The translations under genes and the position numbers were made by a program. Under the pieces are notes generated by a model. The model saw only the letters and a list, made by a program, of their open reading frames with translations. It ran no database searches and was not told where the DNA came from. Source: a virus. Taken from it: 29,013 nt of DNA. The DNA is taken from the IMG/VR virus record IMGVR_UViG_3300042691_036113, positions 1 to 29,013 of that record; one strand, written 5' to 3'. Positions 14,451-21,831 of this stretch are shown in pieces (the stretch's first letter is position 1; each line of letters starts with the position of its first letter).

Positions 14451-14839
14451 TAATCTTCGTTATGTGGTTTATTATTTGTATAATGCCATGCACTACCGCT
14501 TGGGTATCCATATGTAGTTGATGTGGATGGACTATATGTAATAGAACCATAACCGGGTGTAGTTGTAACTGCAAACCCAGGTGATGATGTTCCAAATGAA
14601 CCACTACTACATGTTATTTTGTATGGGCTATCCATTGGGTTAGGATAGTGAGGCCACTGCCAATGTGGTGCGGGAGTAATATTTGGAACTCCTATACCTG
14701 GTCCAATCGGTGTACCAACAAAATCATTCACCTCTTGTAATTTATCTTTGAGTGCATCCCATTGCTTTGGTGTGGGTGCGTATTCGTGGCAGGCTTCTAC
14801 GAAACCTTTAAGCCATATAACATATTCTTTTGAGGTCAT
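14450..14839 (-). CDS. Small protein with a Pro/Gly/Ser/Thr-rich tail, 129 aa
   Basis: Two parts are visible. Residues 1-40 (TSKEYVIWLKGFVEA, then PKQWDALKDKLQEV) form a helical module that I recall from many small phage proteins. Residues about 41-129 are low complexity, rich in Pro, Gly, Ser, Thr and Tyr (for example STSTTYGYPSG), with three Trp and three Pro close together at 55-70. No signal peptide. The tail is the kind of sequence that could be O-glycosylated or hydroxylated, and the gene lies among glycosyltransferases, so it is a candidate acceptor or virion decoration; this is inference. ATGA overlap with the SGNH gene, again preceded by AAATAAATTAAT. Confidence 0.7.
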   Translation of the reverse strand: MTSKEYVIWLKGFVEACHEYAPTPKQWDALKDKLQEVNDFVGTPIGPGIGVPNITPAPHWQWPHYPNPMDSPYKITCSSGSFGTSSPGFAVTTTPGYGSITYSPSTSTTYGYPSGSAWHYTNNKPHNED

Positions 14840-15615
14840 ATTAATTTATTTTTAATTATATATTCTTCTATCTTTTTTGCTACAACTATATTACCATATT
14901 TACTTATATGATTATCATCTACTACACCATTTGTTTCTTCATGTATTTGCAATTTTTCTTTTATACAAAAATGCTTTAAAGATAAATCATCAAACAATAG
15001 ACAATTTTCTGCAACTGAATTTATAGCTTCTAATTTTGTTTGGTAATCGCCCATTTCCCAAGCTGACCAAATTATTTTTGAACCTTTAGATTTGGCAAAC
15101 GAATCAAATAATTTTATATTTCTAGTTAATTGCTTTAATTCATTATTTTCATTATGAATGTATTTCAAATAATTTTCAAATAAATTATATAATGGTCTAT
15201 GAGATTCCTTATTTTCAAATGGATGTGCTGAAAATTCTAACATATTTAAATTGTGTTTTTTATTATCAACTTCATAATACCAATACCTACGATGTGATAA
15301 TGATAATATTACAAAATAAATTTCGTTAGAATTATTATCAATTTCTTTAAATAAAGTTTCCAATATACAATCGTTTGATGATTGTGATTTGGCTAAATTA
15401 ATTATTGGAATATTTAAAGAACGTTCTAATATGGATGTAAATCTATTGTACTCTCTGTATGAGTTCAAAAAATTAATAATATCTTTTCTTTGTTCGGGTG
15501 TAGAATTTTTTGGCCAATACCTTAAAGGAACTTCAGTATTTTCTATGTAATTATAATAATCAATATTATCTAATCCTCCACCCTGTGTAAAACTACAACC
15601 AAAAAACTTTATCAT
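14836..15615 (-). CDS. SGNH/GDSL-type hydrolase-like protein, 259 aa
   Basis: Block I is FFGCSFTQGGG (4-14), with Ser8 as nucleophile and Cys in place of the usual Asp, a variant common in phage SGNH proteins. Block II is near AKSQSSNDC (75-83). The C-terminal VDDNHISKYGN (about 231-241) carries the Asp-His pair. It resembles an esterase or acyl transferase for glycans. No signal peptide or membrane segment. It is not closely similar to the other SGNH protein (5328-5999) outside the blocks. It follows the 157-aa unknown gene by 6 bases. Activity is likely but substrate unknown. Confidence 0.75.
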   Translation of the reverse strand: MIKFFGCSFTQGGGLDNIDYYNYIENTEVPLRYWPKNSTPEQRKDIINFLNSYREYNRFTSILERSLNIPIINLAKSQSSNDCILETLFKEIDNNSNEIYFVILSLSHRRYWYYEVDNKKHNLNMLEFSAHPFENKESHRPLYNLFENYLKYIHNENNELKQLTRNIKLFDSFAKSKGSKIIWSAWEMGDYQTKLEAINSVAENCLLFDDLSLKHFCIKEKLQIHEETNGVVDDNHISKYGNIVVAKKIEEYIIKNKLI

Positions 15616-15621
15616 AACCTA

Positions 15622-16095
15622 TTATATGTTTCCTTTTTGTGATTTTTTATCTATACCAATTACATTCATATTTTTAGGAGTCAATTCATTTACATCCATA
15701 CTCAATTCTATAACTTTTCCAAACCCACTTATTTTATAAGTTCTATAAGCTTCATTTGTTATTATAGGTACTTTAGAGACTACGGATGAATAAAACTTTT
15801 TAGCCCCTCCTTTCATTTCTAATTTTTCAGTATCTTCATTTACAAATTTACCAAAAAATCTTTTAATTAGATTTGGATTTACGTTTGATACTTTAACGGC
15901 ATGTACTATATCTTTTGCTTTAGATACAAATAAAGTATAAATTATTGGAGCAGTTGTATCGCTATAATTTCCTTTAGTACCATCCACATATTCGTATTGT
16001 TTTATTAAATAAAATTTAGCTCTAACCATCTTTTCAGGAGCTATATAATTTCTATTATCTATAAATTTACGATATATAGGATTGTAATTACTCAT
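15622..16095 (-). CDS. Hypothetical protein, 157 aa
   Basis: Not recognised. It is basic and looks alpha/beta: SDTTAPIIYTLFVSKAKDIVHAV is followed by a helical VNPNLIKRFFGKFV, then YRTYKISGFGKVIELSMDV near residues 117-135. There are no cysteines, no enzyme motif, no membrane segment and no obvious repeat. Its start shares TAATG with the stop of the glycosyltransferase gene upstream, so it is translationally coupled to sugar-transfer genes, but nothing in the sequence shows that it takes part in glycan metabolism. Confidence 0.7.
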   Translation of the reverse strand: MSNYNPIYRKFIDNRNYIAPEKMVRAKFYLIKQYEYVDGTKGNYSDTTAPIIYTLFVSKAKDIVHAVKVSNVNPNLIKRFFGKFVNEDTEKLEMKGGAKKFYSSVVSKVPIITNEAYRTYKISGFGKVIELSMDVNELTPKNMNVIGIDKKSQKGNI

Positions 16096-17363
16096 TACTT
16101 ATTCAAAGGTTTTAATTTAGGTAATTGTAGTTGTTGGAATTTTGGTTGTATTTTAGTATAAATACCATAACCATTCAAAATACCATCAAACAATTTAGTC
16201 ATTTTTTCTAAACTGAAGTTTTGTTTGTTTTGCTTTCCTAATTGGAATGATGCTACTTTGTATTTATCATAATTCTTATAAACATCTTTGATTACAGGCA
16301 ATGCTTTCGAAACATTTACATTAAACCATTGTGATTCTTTTAATAAGAATTGGTCAGCGGCAGATTCATGTACAGGTTTTAATTCACCTTCTAATAATAC
16401 CGCACCACTCTTTAAGAAATCTAAATGCCCACTCCAATTAGAAACAATTACAGGCTTACCTGTTAAACTGAATTCTAATAATGGTCTACCAAATCCTTCA
16501 CCCTTTGTAAAGTTTAACATTGCTTTTACTTTTGGATGTTCGTATAACCCATTCATTTGAGATGGTGTCAAATCACCATGCAATAGATAAATTGGAACTT
16601 GTCCATAATCTTTACCCAATGCTTGTTTTATTTTTTTGATAGTAGTTTCTCTATCCATTACACTAAACCCAGCTGATGATGTTTTTAGAATCAATGCGGG
16701 CTTTACTTTTTCATTTTTGAAAGCCATTGCGAATGTTTTAATCATCATTCCCACATTCTTTCTATCTTCGCCCAAATCACCTCTTAACCAATGTCCTACG
16801 AATAAGAATGCAAAATCTTCTTTGATTTCATCTAATTCGGAAATATTAGCAACAACTTCAGTTCCAAAATCTTCTTCATCAAACCCTTCGAAAAGAACTT
16901 CAATTGGTTTTTGAATTTTATGCTGTGCTATTAACTGACCGGTTCTTTTATCTTGTTCATTATATACAGTATCTACTAAACTTTTTTTGGAATGTTCCGA
17001 TGGAGTAATAATTAAATCCATTCGATTACATCCATGTATCCAATCTAATGCACAATGTGTAGTTTCAATTGCTGCGGTGATTCCTATGTTGTAAAAACCT
17101 AATGGTTGAAATTCGTTTGGAACAGTAACCTGTATGTATATATCTGGTTTTTGCTGCGGTGATGGTATAATGTTATCTATAATCCATTTGTGAAATGGTT
17201 TATCATAATTAAGTGCATCCATCGGAGTATTTCCCCAACGAGTACTGATTACTTTGATATCAAATTTATCCAATTTATATAATGAATGCAACAAATCTCT
17301 AGCGTGGTCACCATATCCACTTCTCGTTGCAATTGGTGCTTGAAATACTAATGTTGGTTTCAT
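16095..17363 (-). CDS. GT-B-fold glycosyltransferase (GT4-like), 422 aa
   Basis: The start, PTLVFQAPIATRSGYGDHARDLL, is the Gly-rich N-terminal loop of GT4 enzymes. The donor-binding C-terminal half contains FTKGEGFGRPLLEFSLTGKP (about 284-303), with the conserved Glu pair that contacts the nucleotide sugar, followed by VIVSNWSGHLDFL. FLFVGHWLRGDLGEDRKNVG (about 187-206) marks the start of the second Rossmann domain. Full-length for the family. It follows a related gene (17365-18744) by a single base, so the two may act in succession on one glycan. Confidence 0.88.
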   Translation of the reverse strand: MKPTLVFQAPIATRSGYGDHARDLLHSLYKLDKFDIKVISTRWGNTPMDALNYDKPFHKWIIDNIIPSPQQKPDIYIQVTVPNEFQPLGFYNIGITAAIETTHCALDWIHGCNRMDLIITPSEHSKKSLVDTVYNEQDKRTGQLIAQHKIQKPIEVLFEGFDEEDFGTEVVANISELDEIKEDFAFLFVGHWLRGDLGEDRKNVGMMIKTFAMAFKNEKVKPALILKTSSAGFSVMDRETTIKKIKQALGKDYGQVPIYLLHGDLTPSQMNGLYEHPKVKAMLNFTKGEGFGRPLLEFSLTGKPVIVSNWSGHLDFLKSGAVLLEGELKPVHESAADQFLLKESQWFNVNVSKALPVIKDVYKNYDKYKVASFQLGKQNKQNFSLEKMTKLFDGILNGYGIYTKIQPKFQQLQLPKLKPLNK

Positions 17364-17364
17364 A

Positions 17365-18744
17365 TTATAACTCTATTAACTTAAATTTTTGTTTTGGTTT
17401 CCAATTTGCAAATGCACCTTCCATACCTTCTACCAATGCATCACACATTGCTTCTTTACTTAATTTACCCTCTCCTAAAAAATGTTTTCTACCTTTCAAT
17501 CCCGCTGCTTTTCTTTCCTCTCTACCCATTTGATAGAATTCCATAATTAAAGGAGATACATCCTGGAAATCAATCCTATCATCAAAAATATATGGAGTAG
17601 GAACTGAACCTGTTGTTGAACGGACTGGCCAAATTGGTCTTACCCAATCTCCCCAAACGTGTGTATTTTTTTTATACTTATCATGTAATGAGCCAATCTC
17701 CACATAATCTTCTGCAGTTAATAGTTTACCATTACCTTTTTCTCTAAATCCACATTGGTCTTGTAATCCACCTGTTACCGTTACAATGATTGGAGTTCCA
17801 GCCATTACCGATTCCGCAGTTGCTAATCCAAATCCTTCGTTAGAAGCCACATTGATTGTTACATCTGCCAAATTATAAAGATAATTAAGTTCTGCTTCGG
17901 TAAATTTATCTGGAACAAATATAACCTTTGAATCCGGCATACAATGTTCTATGAATGTAGGTAAATCAGTACCATGCTCTTGTACTGGTTCGGTATGCAT
18001 TAACATACAAACTTTATCCCATTTATCTTCTGATAAGTTTTTTCTAAACTCATCGAATGCCAACATAGCATCCATAGGTTGTTTTCTACGAATATTTCTA
18101 TTATTCCAATATAGAATAAATTCATATTCTTTATCTCCAAAAATTCTTTTCTTAAAATCAGTAGGAACATCTACTGGCTTATACAATTCGGAATTAATAC
18201 CATGTGGTACATAACTCACTTGCCAATCTTTAGCAGTATTCCAATGTTTTTCTTTATCCCAACCATATACTCTTTTAGTGATACCATAGGTTTGCTTTGA
18301 GATACAACCAATCCAATCACAACTTTCGTAATAATCTCTATTGTACTTTGGGTCTGGCAAATCATCCCAAATGTGATAAAAGAATAGTGGAACTGATTGA
18401 CGGATTTCATGCTCAATATCGTACAACCAAATCCAATATCTCGGGTCAGTAAAGTGTAGAATAGCATCTGGCTTTTCTGTCATTAATAATTGTCTGATTA
18501 CATCGGCATTACCATAACCATCAAATGGATATACTTTTACATTAGCATCAGCTACACCCGTTTGTTCCCTAACACTTTCATTTAAATCTAAGATTTTTCC
18601 AGCATCTGGATGTTTGATTGCTGCTCCTAGTTGAACCCAATCGTACTTATCTACTGTACCCAACACTAATTGTTTGGAAACATTAGCTATACCACTAGTC
18701 ATACGAAGGTCATCGGATAGTAATAGAATTTTCTTTTTTGCCAT
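17365..18744 (-). CDS. GT-B-fold glycosyltransferase (GT4-like), 459 aa
   Basis: KKILLLSDDLRMTSGIANVSKQL (3-25) is the N-terminal GT-B strand and Gly-containing loop. VSYVPHGINSELYKP (about 175-189) is the interdomain linker typical of GT4. ASNEGFGLATAESVMAGTPI (about 303-322) carries the E-x7-E donor motif. A tail of about 100 residues follows with an acidic WVRPIWPVRS region. It probably uses a nucleotide-activated sugar. First enzyme of the carbohydrate unit, 16 bases after the RHH regulator gene. Confidence 0.88.
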   Translation of the reverse strand: MAKKKILLLSDDLRMTSGIANVSKQLVLGTVDKYDWVQLGAAIKHPDAGKILDLNESVREQTGVADANVKVYPFDGYGNADVIRQLLMTEKPDAILHFTDPRYWIWLYDIEHEIRQSVPLFFYHIWDDLPDPKYNRDYYESCDWIGCISKQTYGITKRVYGWDKEKHWNTAKDWQVSYVPHGINSELYKPVDVPTDFKKRIFGDKEYEFILYWNNRNIRRKQPMDAMLAFDEFRKNLSEDKWDKVCMLMHTEPVQEHGTDLPTFIEHCMPDSKVIFVPDKFTEAELNYLYNLADVTINVASNEGFGLATAESVMAGTPIIVTVTGGLQDQCGFREKGNGKLLTAEDYVEIGSLHDKYKKNTHVWGDWVRPIWPVRSTTGSVPTPYIFDDRIDFQDVSPLIMEFYQMGREERKAAGLKGRKHFLGEGKLSKEAMCDALVEGMEGAFANWKPKQKFKLIEL

Positions 18745-18760
18745 AACTTATTTTGTTCTC

Positions 18761-18958
18761 TTAAAATTGCGAACCACTAATTTGTAATATAGTGTATTCG
18801 TTTAATTGTTTTCTAAATTCTTCGTTTTTAGTGTAAAGGTCTAAAGTTCTATTAACAAGTCTTTGAAAGTTTAATCCACCTTGAATTGTGGTTATTTTAA
18901 AATCCTCATCATATAACTTTTTTATAACCTTAACAGTTGTTAATTTTAAATCTGCCAT
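18761..18958 (-). CDS. Small ribbon-helix-helix (RHH) DNA-binding protein, 65 aa
   Basis: I start at the ATG at 18958, after the palindrome; an in-frame ATG at 18982 lies inside it. The sequence has the RHH plan: a short basic/hydrophobic strand (LKLTTVKVIKKLY, 4-16), then a first helix (FKITTIQGG), a turn (GLN), and a second helix (FQRLVNRTLDLYTKNEEF). GLNFQRLVNRTLDLY closely follows the GLSxxxLVNRALxxY pattern of Arc/CopG/MetJ-type proteins. Such dimers bind palindromic operators, and a perfect 10-bp inverted repeat (18970-18993) stands 11 bases before the ATG. It is therefore a likely self-regulator at the head of the carbohydrate unit. Assignment by pattern, not by search. Confidence 0.65.
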   Translation of the reverse strand: MADLKLTTVKVIKKLYDEDFKITTIQGGLNFQRLVNRTLDLYTKNEEFRKQLNEYTILQISGSQF

Positions 18959-18969
18959 AGTTAATAATA

Positions 18970-18993
18970 TTTGTATATACATATATATACAAA
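18970..18993 (-). promoter_or_regulatory. Perfect 10-bp palindrome upstream of the RHH gene, candidate operator
   Basis: TTTGTATATA (18970-18979) and TATATACAAA (18984-18993) are perfect inverted arms around a 4-base spacer, CATA, in the 38-base gap between the nuclease stop and the RHH start. The minus strand reads TTTG, then 20 bases, then TATTATTA, so a weak promoter may overlap it. RHH proteins bind such palindromes as paired dimers. The arms are AT-rich. Confidence 0.55.
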
Positions 18994-18996
18994 AAA

Positions 18997-19857
18997 TTAT
19001 TTTCCATCACAATGTGTTCCATAAAATTCACACCAGCCACATAGCTTTGATGGTTTCTTAGGGAATTGAACATCGGTTCTATAAGTACCATCGGTATTAA
19101 ACACATTATCAACAAAGGTATTAAACTCATTCCAAGCTTTATTAATAGATGGTTTACCATTTGCCGGAACGTGTCTACTAATACGTGGAATCACATAATC
19201 TGCATTTTCGGAAACTTTTCTTTTTAGAATAATAAATTCAACATCTATCATATCCATAGAAACTCCTAGCATTTCTGAATAAAACTTTTTGTAAAGAAGT
19301 ATTTGTGCGTTTTTTGTTGGGTCTTTCTTTTGGTACTTACTCCAACCTGATGTAGATGTTTTGAAATCTATGATTCTATATTTGTTATCAAACTTACTTC
19401 TAACTACCAAATCTATAAATCCTAAAAAATTAATGTGTTCTCTGATTTTAGTATTGATTGGTTGTTCGATAGCAACTAACTCATCGTACTTTAGAGAAAA
19501 GAAATTATTAAAGTTTTTAGATTTTTGAAAATAATCTAATATAAGATTTCCATCTTCTAAAAATTCTACTAATTCTTCTTTGGTGCAAATCGGGTCTTTA
19601 CCTTCATTGGATTCTTTGAGATACATCTCTCTCATCTTTTCTTTAAGAAATGCTTTCGTATCCATTCCCTTATCAGCTTGTGATTTGGAGATACGAAGGC
19701 ATTTACTTAAATACTCTTGCAATGTTTCGTGCATTGCTGACCCAAATACTGAATGTATATTGGATGTGGATTGCGATAACCCATCTATGTAACTTAGTTT
19801 ATATTGTTGTGGGCAACTGCTCCACATACTATATTGTGAAAATGATACTCTAGCCAT
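18997..19857 (-). CDS. PD-(D/E)XK exonuclease of the Cas4/RecB/AddB-like group, with four cysteines
   Basis: Motifs in order: FSQYSMWSSCPQQYKLSY (6-23; Cys15), the HE motif AMHE (41-44), GFIDLV (146-151; Asp149), IIDFKTS (162-168; Asp164, Lys166), QILLY (185-189), and a C-terminal KLCGWCEFYGTHC (271-283; Cys273, Cys276, Cys283). One N-terminal plus three C-terminal cysteines is the 4Fe-4S arrangement of Cas4 and AddB-type nucleases, where the cluster pins the domain. The role is DNA end processing or recombination, in cytoplasm. Length 286, somewhat longer than Cas4. It has its own promoter (19862-19893) only 4 bases before the ATG. No Cas1 or CRISPR array is near, so it is not adaptation machinery. 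The Fe-S proteins at 944-1674 might supply its cluster. Confidence 0.88.
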   Translation of the reverse strand: MARVSFSQYSMWSSCPQQYKLSYIDGLSQSTSNIHSVFGSAMHETLQEYLSKCLRISKSQADKGMDTKAFLKEKMREMYLKESNEGKDPICTKEELVEFLEDGNLILDYFQKSKNFNNFFSLKYDELVAIEQPINTKIREHINFLGFIDLVVRSKFDNKYRIIDFKTSTSGWSKYQKKDPTKNAQILLYKKFYSEMLGVSMDMIDVEFIILKRKVSENADYVIPRISRHVPANGKPSINKAWNEFNTFVDNVFNTDGTYRTDVQFPKKPSKLCGWCEFYGTHCDGK

Positions 19858-19861
19858 ATGA

Positions 19862-19893
19862 CAAATATACGAAATTTATTTAAAAAAACCAAA
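19862..19893 (-). promoter_or_regulatory. Promoter abutting the nuclease start
   Basis: Minus strand: TTTG (19893-19890), 20 bases, TATATTTG (19869-19862), then four bases (TCAT) and ATG at 19857. With a start site expected about 4-7 bases after the -7 box, the transcript would begin at or just before the ATG, giving a leaderless or nearly leaderless mRNA. It lies in the gap after the gp62-like gene. Confidence 0.72.
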
Positions 19894-19896
19894 GAT

Positions 19897-20349
19897 TTAT
19901 ATCTTTAATTTGAGTTTCGTAATTTGTTTTTTCTCTATTCCGTATTTTTCACAAATGTATTTTATGTTCTCTCTACCTTCTCTCGTAGAGTATAAAATAT
20001 CAATGTATTCTAGTGCCTGTGATTCTGGCACTGTAAATTCTTTTTTGATTAACTCAACTAAAAATTCTTCGTATTTTTCATCGGATTTTCCTTTTGTATA
20101 TTTTAGATACTGCTTTCCTTTTGGGAGAACATTAATATACAATTTATACATCTCCTTTGGTTCTAAGGTTTGAGTTAATGGTAACAACGATGCAACAAGC
20201 TCAACCCATTCCGGCTTCATTGAAAGGAATCGATTAATCATAAAGTTACTCCACGATTTCTTATCCTCTTCCGATAGTTTATCGAAATAGTTTGGGTCTT
20301 GCTCTGCGGTAATCGCATTAAGATGGTCGAATAACTTTTTAGCTGCCAT
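19897..20349 (-). CDS. Clamp-loader small subunit (T4 gp62-like)
   Basis: 150 residues (T4 gp62 is 187). Resembles gp62 in LPKGKQYLKYTKG (about 85-97), matching the T4 segment VPRGKRYGKWAK, and in a helical block KKSWSNFMINRFLSMKP (about 29-45), matching KDYSKFMVENALSQF. gp62 forms the pentameric clamp loader with four gp44 ATPase subunits and loads the sliding clamp for the polymerase. Catalytic residues are not expected. Its start shares TAATG with the stop of the zinc protein, and gp44 lies just above, matching the usual T4 neighbourhood except for that insertion. Weak overall identity, but position and the two segments support it. Confidence 0.8.
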   Translation of the reverse strand: MAAKKLFDHLNAITAEQDPNYFDKLSEEDKKSWSNFMINRFLSMKPEWVELVASLLPLTQTLEPKEMYKLYINVLPKGKQYLKYTKGKSDEKYEEFLVELIKKEFTVPESQALEYIDILYSTREGRENIKYICEKYGIEKKQITKLKLKI

Positions 20350-20585
20350 TATTTTTCTTCTTTTGGAGTTCTTAATTCTTCTGGTAAAAACTCATCCATT
20401 GGCTTACCACAATTAGTACATAATGGTACTTCAAATGGCATTACAGTATCTCTATCACCACCTGTTAATAATTTAGATGCCTTACGGAATCTATATCCTA
20501 ACATAAAAAGTAAGTTACCACATTCGCATGGAATATCACGCGTATCTTTTAAATCGATTTGTGGTTGTTGGAATTGGTCTATCAT
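20349..20585 (-). CDS. Small zinc-binding protein between clamp-loader genes, 78 aa
   Basis: Four cysteines, Cys20-x-Cys22 (PCECGN) and Cys56-x-x-Cys59 (CTNCGK), separated by about 33 residues, make a plausible zinc ribbon. The ends are acidic and flexible. No enzyme motif. It is wedged between gp44-like and gp62-like genes with 4-base and 1-base overlaps, so production is tied to the clamp loader, and it may be a replication or transcription accessory factor. I do not recognise a named family. Confidence 0.75.
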   Translation of the reverse strand: MIDQFQQPQIDLKDTRDIPCECGNLLFMLGYRFRKASKLLTGGDRDTVMPFEVPLCTNCGKPMDEFLPEELRTPKEEK

Positions 20586-21529
20586 CTTATAATATTTAAA
20601 ATTTGAATAATTGTGCTCATAAACACTATTTCTTTATCTACTACTAACGCATCTTTAGATAATCCATCTGCGATAGTTAGTATTACATTTGCCGTATTTC
20701 CACTTGCGTAATCATCTACCTTATCATATAACATCGAATACATTTCCGAATAATCGTTTAATCGGTTATCTGCTACCGCCTGTCTGATTTTCATAAATAG
20801 ATTACGCTTATCATCGGATGATTTTAGTAAATCAATCAATTTAGTTTGGAAGTTTGATTCCACCATAATTGCATGGTCTACTTTTAATTCACCTTTAGCG
20901 GATTGTAATTGACAGGTATTTAAGATTCTACGAATATCAGGGTAATATGAGTTGATAATATCAGCCATATTCTTTGGTTCGTATTTAATCTTTTCTGCAT
21001 CCAAAATTTTAGCAACCTGTACGGCTACATCTTTTTTTGTTGGTGGTGTAATTGCAAATGATTGACAACGGCTTTGTATTGGGTCAATAATTTTCTCAAT
21101 ATAGTTACACGTCAAAATGAATCGGCAATGTTTACTGAATGTTTCCATTAAGTTACGAAGGATTGCTTGTGCGTTTGGAGTCATATAATCAAACTCATCC
21201 AAAATCACAACCTTAAATCCTGCAAACCCTACCGATGATGCGAAGTTCTTTACTTTGTTACGAACGGTATCCACATTGTTCTCATCCGATGCATTGATAA
21301 TCATAAAATCACATTTGATTGTGTTTACGATTAACTTTGCTAATGTAGTTTTACCTGTTCCAGCTTTACCATACAACAATAGATGTGGAATATCGTTATT
21401 CTCTAAATATTGCTGAATAGTTTCTTTGATGGTTTCATTGCCAACATAATCAGCAAGTGTTTGTGGGCGGTATTTCTCCACCCACAAACTATGCTCTCTT
21501 TTGTTTATATCGTTTGCGAAAAAACTCAT
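20582..21529 (-). CDS. Clamp-loader large (ATPase) subunit, T4 gp44-like
   Basis: 315 residues (T4 gp44 is 319), an AAA+ RFC-type ATPase that opens and loads the sliding clamp. WVEKYRP (16-22) is the RFC opening motif, Walker A is GKAGTGKTT (54-62), Walker B VVILDEFD (107-114), and IQSRC (151-155) holds the SRC arginine finger that acts across subunits. The C-terminal third is the helical collar. It is followed by the small zinc protein and the gp62-like subunit. All catalytic residues are present. Confidence 0.95.
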   Translation of the reverse strand: MSFFANDINKREHSLWVEKYRPQTLADYVGNETIKETIQQYLENNDIPHLLLYGKAGTGKTTLAKLIVNTIKCDFMIINASDENNVDTVRNKVKNFASSVGFAGFKVVILDEFDYMTPNAQAILRNLMETFSKHCRFILTCNYIEKIIDPIQSRCQSFAITPPTKKDVAVQVAKILDAEKIKYEPKNMADIINSYYPDIRRILNTCQLQSAKGELKVDHAIMVESNFQTKLIDLLKSSDDKRNLFMKIRQAVADNRLNDYSEMYSMLYDKVDDYASGNTANVILTIADGLSKDALVVDKEIVFMSTIIQILNIIR

Positions 21530-21531
21530 AA

Positions 21532-21831
21532 TTAATTTTTTATGAAAACTCCGTTTTCGGTTTTACCTTTTCTATCTTTAATTTCGTTCCAAGCTGCCTC
21601 TAAACATTCAGCCGGCTCTAAACCCAATTGCTTTGATAAAATAATCAGAGTTACAAATGAATCACCAATACCATCTTTTATTTCCTCATCTTTAGATTTT
21701 AGTAAAGCACCTGCGGTTTCACCCACTTCTTCTAACACTTTTAACATTTGTTTTGGTGCATTATCTGCAACTAAAATACCTTTATCGTGTGCCCATTGGG
21801 TCACATTTTCTATTAAATTATCAAACGTCAT
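21532..21831 (-). CDS. MazG-like nucleotide pyrophosphohydrolase, 99 aa
   Basis: A single four-helix MazG domain: EEVGE (34-38) and EIKDGIGD (50-57) supply the acidic ExxE and ExxD metal-binding set that hydrolyses nucleoside triphosphates to monophosphates and pyrophosphate. At 99 aa it is a stand-alone small domain, as in many phages, in contrast to the two-domain cellular MazG. Its place among replication genes suggests control of the nucleotide pool, removal of unusual dNTPs, or action on ppGpp; the substrate is not known. It overlaps the 101-aa gene by 11 bases and precedes gp44 by 2. Confidence 0.88.
   Translation of the reverse strand: MTFDNLIENVTQWAHDKGILVADNAPKQMLKVLEEVGETAGALLKSKDEEIKDGIGDSFVTLIILSKQLGLEPAECLEAAWNEIKDRKGKTENGVFIKN

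Noticed and set aside
14407-14604. Open frame of 65 aa, His-rich, on the minus strand
   Set aside because: It is a shadow of the Pro/Gly/Ser-rich gene read in another frame; the His and Leu runs reflect low-complexity DNA.
18930-19160. Minus-strand frame of 76 aa across the palindrome and the nuclease end
   Set aside because: It overlaps the nuclease gene in another frame and runs through the candidate operator; it has no family features.
18997-19857. Calling the nuclease part of a CRISPR adaptation system
   Set aside because: No Cas1, Cas2 or repeat array is present; phage Cas4-like nucleases occur alone.
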